The notes beneath the pieces were generated by a model, which ran no database searches, was not told the origin of the DNA, and saw nothing but the letters and a program-made list of their open reading frames with translations. Below, in pieces: positions 32,982 to 44,000 of a stretch of 64,000 nucleotides of DNA. The stretch is from Sisyra terminalis (lineage: Eukaryota; Arthropoda; Insecta; Neuroptera; Sisyridae), in the NCBI GenBank assembly GCA_958496175.1, contig OY292275.1:46701701-46765700 (forward strand), read 5' to 3'. Each line of letters opens with the position of its first letter. The stretch's first letter is position 1. A program made the position numbers and the translations under genes.

Positions 32982-35206
32982 AGTAATTATTTTCCTCGTA
33001 CAGAAGGTTACTAATCCAATTGTAAGATATTAGTTTTGAATTGAAATGTTATAGTTCCGAGTACCGGAAAATTGAAGGTTCTTCGCCAAGTGGTATTATA
33101 ACGAATTTGCAATATGATGTCGTCATTGTCCAATATGCTCGTGTGTTTTTATTTGAACTTATTTACGTGCAATGTTAGTGGTTCGAAACAAGGTTGGGGA
33201 TTATTTTTTTTGTCTGGCAACAACAAACCAGGGTCAACCAAATCTTTTTTATCTTTGTTACATTGGAAAGTCAACAGTAGTGTTTTAGCGACTTGGGATA
33301 TCGTATTATTGTTGTGGTGGAAGTAATTGTTGTGTTTCGGTATGAAATTTCAAAACAATTTCAAGAATCAATAATATTTGTGGTAAGATTTCCCCATATT
33401 CAAAACAAAAGTGAACAATATTCTGTACGGATAATTGTGCAATTTCCTCAATAAAGTCGAAAAATATGTTTGTACAAATTAGTGGAATTTTTATTCATTC
33501 AGCTGGTGAAATGTTAGGAATTTTTTTGGTAGATAGTTGTTTGAAAATAAAAATATGGCACTGTGTTTATATTCGTTGCACTCAAATTGCATCAAGTCAT
33601 TGTTAATTTCGTACTACTACCATTTGCAATACTACAATACCAATACTACTACCATACTTTTTGTATTTGTAGTCGTAAAACAAATTTTCTTGCATCATTT
33701 TTCTTATAGTCATTTGAAATATTAGAAAAACGGAAGCTTAAGTAAAAAGTATTAAGAAAATAAATATTTTCGTTATCTCATAATATAATTAATCATTTTA
33801 TTTTAATATACTTACATTTTAAATTAAAGTAACAATTCATTCCCAAATAATTATTTATATACCTTGCACACTTCTATGATACTAAAGAAAAAAATAATTT
33901 CTTAACATATATTATTTGATACCTTTTCCCAATTCGAAACCACTATTTACTTATTTCCCTAACTCGTAAATTTGTACGGAATATCTTGTATAATTTCTTT
34001 TTTTGTGTTAGGTTGGTGTATTTAGAACCATTTTACGTACTAAATAAAGACACCCTTGAAAGTTTTATATTATACAGTGTATTGACTTAATGATCAGAAT
34101 TTCTTTTAAACAAGAATATATGAAATTCGTTGGGGTAAGAGTATTGGAACAAATGGAGGAAATTTTATTTAAATAAACGGTTTTTAAAAAAGAATATATA
34201 GTTTTATTTAGGTATTTATTAAAAGATTCGATATCTTATATATATCAACCAATTTTTCAAACTTGCGAGCATAAAATAGTCACACTGTTTTGTTTTCCAC
34301 CACCGACAAAACATATATTTATAGTTATATTTGCCTTGGTAATCATTTAGCGTCTTTCGGCAAATAGTCTTATCCTGTTTAAAAAGGCATTTTATTATTT
34401 ATTTTTTATTATTTATTACTCTTAATTAAATTATTTAATTAATTTAATGTATTTAAATTTAATTAAATTATAACATTTAAAATGTTTCTAATAACTTGAA
34501 AAGACTTCTAATGGGCTTTTTGAACATTTTCCCTACCACTTCAAAATGGCGAAAATGGAACTGTCATATTGATAAAACGTTAAGAAATCATGAGATAGAG
34601 TGGTACATGTTGTCTTTGTTGTACTCAATCAGGAGTTGTCATTTTGCTTCTTTGAAGGCGAACCAGGGTGAAGTCATTAATGCCCGAAAAATACAAATTC
34701 AATTAGCATCCTTTTTATATACTAAAAATTCATACGAAAAATTATATAAAAAATTTTCAATTAATTAAATTCTAAAGTTAATCGAAGTTATACGAAGCTA
34801 ATAAAAGGCGTTTATTAAAACTAAATAAATTGATGCCACGAAATTGTTTTCGACACCTGGTGAGATTTGAAAAGAACATAAATGAATCTATTTAAAGGAG
34901 GGGTTGTGAGATCAGCCGTTTTATTAAACGCGGAAAAATACAAATTCATATTTCAAATTATATATTTCAATTTTTAGCTATTTTGAAATTAATAGAATCT
35001 AAATTACCTTATTATTCATAAATACATTTCCAAGTTGTGTCTTTAATATTGAAGCGTGTCCTTTTTGCAGCAAACCCTTCAATTGCCATTGTTAATCTAT
35101 GAATCTGGACATTTTCCGTTACAATTGACAACAATTGAAACGGCTAACGTTTTACATATTTAATTGATAATAAATGCATATTAAAACTAAAAGGAAATAA
35201 TAGAGA
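32982..35206. other. Intergenic DNA, no gene seen
   Basis: The stretch is AT-rich with a TACTAC-rich microsatellite-like patch near 33610-33660. Several ORFs of 60-90 codons show no domain or codon signal. Confidence 0.5.
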
Positions 35207-35213
35207 ACATACT

Positions 35214-35421
35214 AAAATAATTGGTTATTATCATAGGGATTTGGACTAAAAAATAGTCGCCTTTCGGGACTTTATCAGGTACTCTAGAATAGAGTACTTT
35301 TTAAAGTCCCAAAAGGCGACGAAGCGTTGTACAAAAATCAAATATAAATCATTAAGAAGAAAATTTGATTTGATTTTTTAGTCCAAAACTTTATGATAAT
35401 AACCAATTTAGCAAACAATGG
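35214..35421. mobile_element. Penelope-like foldback, degenerate
   Basis: The outer arms TTGGTTATTATCATAGGGAT / ATGATAATAACC and GGACTAAAAAA / TTTTTTAGTCC are inverted. An 11-bp tail (35411-35421) is the one-sided extension. Both flanks read ACATACT (35207-35213 and 35422-35428). Each arm retains half of the ribozyme motif: on the minus strand CTGATAA with a GTCCC/GGCGAC stem, and on the plus strand the same stem followed by GAAGCGTT and GTAC. GTAC/GTAC would be stem I. Neither copy is complete. Confidence 0.55.
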
Positions 35422-36048
35422 ACATACTTAAAAAAAGAATGGCGAAAATTGGACCAGCAGTTTTCAATGGGTTAAGTCTTAAAAGGAAAAGAAAGATGTT
35501 GGATTTTATAGGTTTAAAGAAGGAAAAGTTTAGTTTGTACGTTAGAGCATTTTCTTGTTTAAGGATTTCTTTGATATTATTGTAAATTACTCGAATAAAC
35601 CTTGACTACAATTCTTCCTGATATCAGTGATTGATTCATATATGGAAGCGTAAAATGAAAGGAATTGTTGCGTTTTATTTTCAGTTGAATGTTGAATTTG
35701 TTCGAAAAGCTATTTAGAAATCTCGGTTTTTAAGAAGTGTTTCATTGAGAGTATAAATAGATTATTCATTGTTGAATTTGCATTGTTATCATGTAGTAAA
35801 GTTAAGGCTTATGAATTGAAATCCGTAGTAAATTTTTCGGTTACAAGAATGATAGGAAAAGAGAAATCACCTTGAAATTGGGATTGTGTATTAATTGAAC
35901 GTATGTTTCGCATACGATTGAATCATTTCCAGTCGTCTCGAGTTTGGCCGATCACGAATCGTCAATGAACGAGAACCTTTGGAGTTCTGTCAGTTTTACA
36001 TCCGAACGAGTATTGTGCTGAAAGTTGTCTTGAATTTACATTTGTAAA

Positions 36049-38956
36049 ATGGCAAATTTAAGACAAACACCTTTAACATGCAGTGGACACACAAGACCTG
36101 TGGTCCATTTGGATTTTAGTTCGGTTACTCCAAGTGGTTATTTTTTAATATCAGCCTGTAAAGGTAAGGTTTCATTGTTCAAAACTAACCTAAAATGTGT
36201 AAGCAATGTATAACATGATCAAGGTATTTACCTTGGCCTAATTTGTCAACATTTGTAATTTTTATTACTTACCTTGATACCAAGATCACTTAGTGAATAA
36301 TAAGACAACTTTTATTTTTTGATTTTCAATAGTTTTATTTTTCATAAATAAATTTTAACGCTCATCCACTTATAACTTTGTAAATATTTGCTAGATGGAA
36401 AACCAATGCTACGTCAGGGAGATACAGGCGATTGGGTTGGAACCTTTGAGGGTCACAAAGGCGCTGTGTGGGGCGTAGCCCTAAATTCAGAGGCGACCAG
36501 AGCAGCCACCGGTGCCGCCGACTTCACGGGTAAAGTTTGGGATGCTGTTACTGGGGAGGAAATCCACTCCTTTCAGCATAATCACATCGTTAAAAGCGTC
36601 AATTTTTCAAAAGATAGTAATTTACTTGCTACCGGAAGTAATGAAAAGCTGGTCAGAATCTATGACCTTAATAAACCAGAAGCTAGTAAGTTGAATGTTA
36701 TTGAAGTAGAAAAACATGTGATGTTTTTCTACTTGAAATATGCATAAGTAATTAATTATTCTATCAATAATTGTTTTTGTTTTGTTTGCCAGGTCCGACT
36801 GTTTTTACTGGCCATAGTTCAGGAATTAGGCATGTGATATTTTTCCGTAATGATACTCATTTGGTAACATGTGCTGATGATAAAACATTACGAGTTTGGG
36901 ATCGAGTTTCTGGACAGGTTTGTTTCTAAATTCCTAGTATATTACTAAACGAGTTGCAAAGTTTGACCAGGACAATGAAAACTGCCTATTTACCTATTTA
37001 CCTATTACCTATTATTTATTGAGTTTTTCAAATATCAAGAATTTAGTAAAAGTATTTGACCAAATTGGTGCTTCGACATTTTTGAAACTATTACTCATTA
37101 AAAGGTAAAATATACAGTAATCCTCGTTTTTACGGATAGGATGAGTTCCTCATAAACTTCGTAATACAAACATTAGTTAAACGAAACCGCTATTACTATG
37201 AGATCCTATTGGAAAGTGATAAATGCGTTCCCGGTTCTGGCTAGTAAAAATACCCGCAAAAGAACCCAATTTTACTATAGATTCACACTTAACATAGAGC
37301 GTAAAATATTACGCTCTAAAATAGAGCGTAAGAATTAACACTGCACTATACCGCACAACATCAATTACTAATTCGTAAGAACGTTTGAGAACTATTTTGA
37401 GATTCCCCGTATAATAAAACCAAGCATAAACTGTATTTATGTACTAAAAAATGATAATATTTCATCCGTATACTGAAATTTTGATACTTAATTAACCATG
37501 TTGGTAATATCGAATATCCGTTAAGCGAGCGTTCGTAAAGCGGGGGATTACTGTATGTGATTTCTGTGATTGAAATCTGACGATTATTATGCCGGAATAC
37601 AATTTATTTCAAACTGATCTTAAAACTTATAATTAGAGCAAAATACAACCATTTTCCAAAATTTGATTTTGGCTTAGCAAATAAACTAAAAAAATCATTG
37701 TTTATCATTGTTTTTCATTTTGAAATATGTTGTGGTATTATTTAACTATGCAATATAATTTACAGAAGTAAACTATAAACATAAATTTGAACAAAAGTTC
37801 AAACAAATGAATTACTGACGTATTGTCCAGATACGTATTTCGATAGCCATGTGACCTTCACATAGCAGTTACGGAGCGATCCAATACTACTTGATGATCA
37901 TTGATGAAGTTGGATGAAGTCAATCGAAATATGTATCTGGGCAATACGTCAGTAATTCATTTGTTTGAATTTTTGTTCAAATTTATGTTTATAGTTTACT
38001 TCTGTAAATTATATTACATAAATTTGTCCACAATATATTTCATTTATTTTATAAACAGTATTATATGTTTAAAGTCTAATTTGATTTAAAAATCATTATT
38101 TTGGAAAATCATTCTACAATGAACCCATAAGTCTCCATATAATTTTGAACCAAGATTCATCAAAAAATGAAGCTGTAATCCTGCAACGTGATTACCATGT
38201 TTAAATATGAAGAATGTGTACTAAAATTTATTAAGAAGAACTCAATAAAGAAGTATTAATAGAGTTCGGAATGGTCTATGAAAATCCGCTTATTACGTAA
38301 AATAAATTATCTTCAAAAATTTTCATAATAGTTATATTTTTGTAAGTAATGTTTATTAATGTTATTATTGTTTGCTTCAGGAAGTACAAAAACTTGAATT
38401 TTCTAAAACGCCCTTAAACTTAGAAGTTTCTCGAGACGGCACGGTACTAACTGTTACTCATGGCAATTCAGTGAGTTTCTTGGATGCTGAATCTCTAAAC
38501 ACAATCCGAAAATTTCCTATTCCTACTACAGTGAATTCTGCTAGTCTGCACCCGGACAAAAGTATATTTGTTTGTGGCGGAGATGATCTGAAAATGTATA
38601 AATTCGACTATACTACTGGATCAGAAATAGGTACTTGAATTGCATATTTAGAACTTACTTAAGTCCATTTGGAAGATTATCGTATTATTTAAATTTAACT
38701 TTTTATACAGTACAAACGGGTGAATTAACAAAAATTCATTGTATTTTTTATAGAATCATTCAAAGGACATTTTGGACCAGTGCATTGTGTTAGGTTTTCT
38801 CCTGATGGTGAATTGTATGCATCTGGAAGTGAAGACGGAACCTTACGTTTATGGCAAACTACTGTTGGAAAAACTTACGGCTTATGGAAATGCGTTGATG
38901 GTGCTGCCGCTCCTAATGATATTGCGTCTCCCCCGAAACCAGTTTCTGCCAATTAA
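36049..38956 (+). CDS. STRAP: STRAP/unrip WD-repeat protein, five exons
   Basis: Exons are 36049-36163, 36395-36685, 36793-36917, 38381-38630 and 38754-38956 (327 residues). All junctions are GT-AG and phases agree. The start is the first ATG, giving [16 protein letters not shown], the conserved STRAP N-terminus. Diagnostic blocks follow: [81 protein letters not shown] and [20 protein letters not shown], ending in [15 protein letters not shown]. About seven WD repeats form one beta-propeller. In animals STRAP/unrip joins the SMN complex in snRNP assembly and binds TGF-beta receptors. The Drosophila counterpart is wmd, as I recall. The C-terminal tail after the propeller is short compared with the roughly 350-residue vertebrate protein. 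Intron 3 is swollen by two transposons. Confidence 0.96.
37115..37553. mobile_element. pogo/Tigger-type MITE in STRAP intron 3
   Basis: The ends CAGTAATCCTCGTTTTTACG and CGTAAAGCGGGGGATTACTG are inverted copies with few mismatches, flanked by TA on both sides (37113-37114 and 37554-37555). These match the CAGTAATCCCC-type termini and TA duplication of pogo/Tigger elements. The 439-bp interior is non-coding and contains a small palindromic cluster of AGAGCGTAA words (37297-37330). Confidence 0.75.
37650..38115. mobile_element. Large foldback in STRAP intron 3
   Basis: Diverged inverted arms reach from about 37650 (ATTTTCCAAAAT) to about 38115. They are strongest at 37749-37850 against 37915-38018 (TATAATTTACAGAAGTAAAC, AATTACTGACGTATTG and their complements). 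Near the centre GATGAAG...CAATCGAAAT (37890-37932) resembles the hammerhead motif of the other foldbacks in decayed form. The flanks do not show a clear duplication. Probably an old Penelope-like foldback. Confidence 0.55.
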
Positions 38957-39169
38957 GTGATAGACGAATGACAACAGTTAATTTTTGATAAAATGAAAAA
39001 AATCTGATATCTTTTTTAAAATTTGGCTGATATTTTTTATTATTTTTTCGTTTATACAATTTCTATAAAACAAAAACGCGCCTTTTGAATATCATCTATC
39101 TAATCTATTTATATTCGTTTTAATTATATAAAAATATGCATTTCCTTTTGAATGATTTATTATACAGAA

Positions 39170-39175
39170 AATAAA
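39170..39175 (+). terminator. STRAP polyadenylation signal
   Basis: AATAAA lies 214 bp past the STRAP stop codon, followed by T-rich sequence and GTTTATT. It is the first canonical signal in the 3' region. Confidence 0.6.
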
Positions 39176-39624
39176 TTATTATTTGTCTATTTATTTTGGT
39201 TTTTTTATTGATTTGAACAAAAGATAAACATTCTTCAATCTATGCAAAATTATTTACAGCTAATAAAGAACATTGGAGATTACTTAATCGGTAAATTCAA
39301 ATCTCATAAACTTGAATTTGGTCATGTCTTACTCGATTCATTTACTCATCTTACTCACTCGAGTTAATTACTTGACTAATTTTATCGACTTATTGCTCCA
39401 GCCAAATCGTTCTCACCATTTACATGGTTTATTCAATCGTAATTCAAATTATGCTTATCTTTGTAAAATTTTATGCAAGTAGAAAATTTTCTAAGAAACT
39501 ATTTTTTGAGCTTCCCGGTTTGAAGAAATATAAACTTTTGTCTGTAAAGGAGTTTTATGTACTGTCAAGCAAAATTAACTGGAAAAACACATTTTGAAAA
39601 TATTATAAAATTTGTGTCTAAGAA

Positions 39625-39822
39625 AAGTGCTTCTCAAAGTGGGAGACACGGCCCCCTAGAAGGGCTGTAGAGTTCTTGCCAGGGTGCCGCGAAATTTTTC
39701 CATAATAATTGATGGTGCATAAATAATGTACTGTTCGTTACCAAAGTCTAAAATTTGGAGGGAACCTTTAATTTTTTTTCTAATTTAGGGGACTGTAGTA
39801 TTAAGAAGTTTGAGAAGCACTT
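39625..39822. mobile_element. hAT-type MITE downstream of STRAP
   Basis: The ends AAGTGCTTCTCAAAGT and AGTTTGAGAAGCACTT are inverted copies resembling the CAGTGCTTCTCAAACT termini of hAT elements. The interior includes a GC-rich patch (GGCCCCCTAGAAGGGC). The flanking 8-mers match only partly. Confidence 0.5.
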
Positions 39823-41044
39823 CCTTAGATGACTAAAAGAAATAATTAAATTTTAATATTTTAAATGAAGTATAAGAAATTTTTGTTTAAAATCAGTTTA
39901 TGAAAATGTTTATAAGTTCTATATTTTTTTTTAATTTAAATAAGTATATAAAGTTTATTTAATTATATTTAGTAAGCAAAGAAGCAAGCTAGGTGTTTGT
40001 CCTGGGTGCCGTTTCCGGTAGGTACACCCCTGAATCCATACCATTCCACTAATGTGTAATTTAACAAACCAAAACTGATTCTTTTTACAAATTATATAGG
40101 TTTAACTGTATAGTATCATATTTTTACCTTATTCTCTTCTTCTTTGGTGTTATTAGCAATTTAATATATAAATTAGTTGTAATTGTTTAGTTTTAAAGAT
40201 ATACGATATGTTTTGTATCAAACCTACTCCTTAATTATGATTATATTATTTTCCAAAAACTCGCCTTTTTCTGAATTTCATTTTTCTTTGTATATTTTGC
40301 AAACAGTAGTTTTAATACTTTAAGTACTTTTATTCGTAGTCAAAACTAAAAGCGTGCGTTTACATGTGATTCGATGATAATTTCTTTATCCGATTTCATA
40401 GAAAAGGTATTAACAAGGGATTGCTTTTAAGAGGTTTAAATAAAGACAATAATGAAAATCAATATGTTTTATTTTATATAAATGTATTAAAAAATGTTTA
40501 TAAATCAAATTTATAAAAAAAATATTCACATTACAATGCTTTTTTTTATAATTTTAAGTAGATAATAATTATAAAGCTAAAGTATACATAATTCAATAAT
40601 AATGCTTTTGCATTTTGCTCGCCATTCATTGCATAATGCGCTGGGTGTACTTTGATGGCACGCATAGCTTTCAGTACTATTTAAAAGTAACTGGTTTTAG
40701 ATAAGTAAAAAAAGAAATAGAAATAAGTAAAAAAAAAAGAATCAGTCACATTCCTCACATACTCAATAAATTCTATATATACATTACATTAAAAATATGT
40801 ACAAAATTTACTTGTTAAATTTATACATGTAAATTAATTTGTTTTACACTTTTTTGAACTTCACATCAGCTTTTGTGTGATGTAATTGGAAAAAAGTACT
40901 TTACATAAGTAATCTAAACATCGATGAATTTTTGTGTAGTTGCTTAAAAAATATTTTGTGATTGGTGACTCAGAGGTTTGTACTTCTTGATTGAAAAACA
41001 ACTACATGATGTCTTTAAAACATATGGTTCTAAGTAAATTTTAT
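39823..41044. other. Convergent intergenic space, no gene seen
   Basis: This lies between the 3' ends of STRAP (+) and the peroxidase (-). It should contain the 3' UTR of the peroxidase. An AATAAA overlaps the region just after its stop (about 41041). No other feature was recognised. Confidence 0.5.
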
Positions 41045-44000
41045 TTAACCGATGAATGGTGTAAGGTCTGGAAATTTAAACCCTGTTGTTGTGAATGTGG
41101 CAGATATGTGCCTGGATCGTACTTGTCTAGGGGGAGGCACCAAATCTGTTGAGAATGTTGAAGATGCTGTTCGCAGGGGAATATTAGATAAAGCACCGTC
41201 TCTAAGTAAAAATCCGCACTGGGCTGTACACACATCATCGCGAAGTATAGCTTCTCTCGACCATTCCCTCAACAATTGGGAACAGTCTGTGACACGCAAA
41301 CTAGCACATTGGGCCTAAAAAAATTAAGAAATATAACACATTTTCAGCTGATCAAATATGTCCTAAAACTTCTAATATAACGCATTTCTCCATAAAAGCG
41401 CAGCTTTTCTATTTTGGCACTCAACTTGAAATATCTGTACATGTAATGCGCACTTTAGAGCGTCTTAGTTACTATTTTTTTCGGCAGAAATAGGACCGAA
41501 CCGGAAATTGTAATTTAGGGCCGATACGGAAAGTTCTATCGGGCATTAATAAGTATAGTTAAATATTACGTTTCTTACTTATTTTCAGAAAAAAATAAAT
41601 TGAAAATGCGTGCATTATATCGAAAGTTTTACGACACTTTTTATACATACGCCTTCTATCGTGCAAACGCAACTAGTGCAAGGTGACGGGAATGCACTTT
41701 CGCCCACTAAAATATGCCTATTGGAAATTATACATCCTTGCTGTCCCGTACTTTCACGCCAGGCACTGAGGTCAATTCCTGGTTGAGCTTGGCACGCAAC
41801 TCGAGGATTCAAGAATCCGGACGGTAAATCAAAACCAGCTCTTTGCATATCTCCTACTGCATCTAAGTTTTCACAAATGATTTTCGCTAAAGTTATTTTT
41901 CTAATTTCTGCTAATTGGCTTTCGGAAAAACGGACAGTCGGGTCTTCATTTTCATACCTACAAATAAAAATTATGTTTCAAATAATTGATCAATTAATGC
42001 TTAACTTATTTTACTAACCAATGTCTATCACATTTTCGTAGTTGTCTAAATTGAATAGCAATGATGCATGCAAATGTAGGTCCTACAAGTCCTCCTTGTA
42101 AAGGTCTTTCACTCATACCACCAGGGAATAAATCAATATCGTCTACAGTAGCATAAATACGTTTTAATCGAGCAATAACTTCTGTTGGAATTTCTCTTGC
42201 TAAATCTTCGAATGATGTAGCACGTTTTAAATTGCATAGAGCTCGATAGTTATTATAGGAAGGAATGCCATGATCTCGTCCTAAAATTTAAAAACTGATT
42301 AGTGAATTTCGTAATTATAATTAAGAAAAAGAGAAAAACAGGCAGTAGAATCATTATTCTGAACACCAGCAGATCCGGGTTCAAATACAACAGTTTACAA
42401 AAAGTATTTAACTCCAGAACTGGGGAAAACATCACTTTGTGGTTGTTATAAATATTTAAGATTTCAACTACAAAATTTGGCTTAAAATATTTGGATAAAA
42501 TCATCGAAACTATTTGATCGTCAGCCTTTATAATATATTTGAGGGAGCATAGGAGATTATAGAGTATTGGGTTATTTTTAATGCTGGAAAAACTTATGTT
42601 TAGCAAGGAGTGGAAGAGACTGATGACTGAGATATCCCAGGAGACTGATTAGTCTTGCACGGTTATCATATTTGCTAATTTTTTAAGGAAGGAAAACTTA
42701 CCTCTTTGAATATTTAAAGCTATCAAATCAATACCCGAGAAAGGTATTCGTCTATCTTCGAACAAATGGTTAGTCACTTCCCCAGTAACAAACTGATCTA
42801 AGGATTCCATAGGAGTTGATACCAATCCACGTGCGATTTCATCGATCATATGTGGTTGCTAAAATTCAAATACAAATAATTATTTTGGCCAATTAAAAAC
42901 TTTAATTATACTAACTTGGAAGAACATGTCCATTTTGAAAAATCCATCTCGTAATAAAATTGGCGGATCAATAACTTGGTAACTAGGACTCATTCTTGGA
43001 ATATGAGGTCGAAGTAATGAATGTCCAATTCTGAATGCTGCTGACGCAAATTCGTTCACTATTGATGGATTACATGTGGGATTGTAATCTGTATAGTATC
43101 CTTGAGGTAATAATTTTAAGCCATACAAATTAACAGCGTTCCAACTTAAAATTCTTGGTAAAAATTCATTGTAGGTAATATGTTGATTTTCAGCGATCAC
43201 TATACGACGAGCATGCTCAAATAATTTTTCGCTATCCCAATGAGGATTCACGCCTCTTAATCCTTCAACTATGCGATTATGTTCTCTCAGGAAAATGGTA
43301 TGAATTGTCGTTAGGCCAGGTTGTTCAGAAGCACGACCATCTCCAGCAATAAAACAATAACCTGACGGAGATTTGCATTCTGGATGAGTTGGAGATTGTG
43401 GAAGTAATTCTTTTCCTTTCGAATGAACGGTCGAGTTTAATCGACCACCAAATCCTTTGAGATCATTGATAATACACAAGTTTTCCCCATAAATTTGAGA
43501 TGCATCTAAAAAGGCAGTGTTTTGATTGACTTGTTCTCGTGGACCAAGATGTTGTTGACCCGGTAATGATCTCATGAACGGGAAGCACATTCTTTCGCCA
43601 CTAGTAACATTGATTTCAGGATAGTAATGATCTCTAGGAGGAACGGGGAAAGGATTACATTCTGGATGAACTGTGCGAGGGGAATCACATGATCGACAAT
43701 CAGGAATTGATTCATGGAAACCTTTATGGATCGGGGTCATTGTTAAATCGTGGTCCAAGAATTGAGCATACTGCATAAGCATTAATGTGTATCGGGTGTG
43801 CAAGTTGCTAATATCGGGATGAATTAAAGAAGAAATAACACGTGGTGATGGCAATGGTGCTCCTGTTACTCCAGTTTTTCGAGGTTGTGATATTCCGTCT
43901 TCATATACTGGTGGAAGTAAACGAGCGAATGTCGTTAAACTTTTTCCGAGTGCTGGATTTCTTAGATTATTGCAATAACCAGTGAATGATCGATATGGCG

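Noticed and set aside
42340..42370. B-box-like GGGTTCAAATAC inside a peroxidase intron
   Set aside because: No A box or tRNA fold and no second copy were seen. Chance match.
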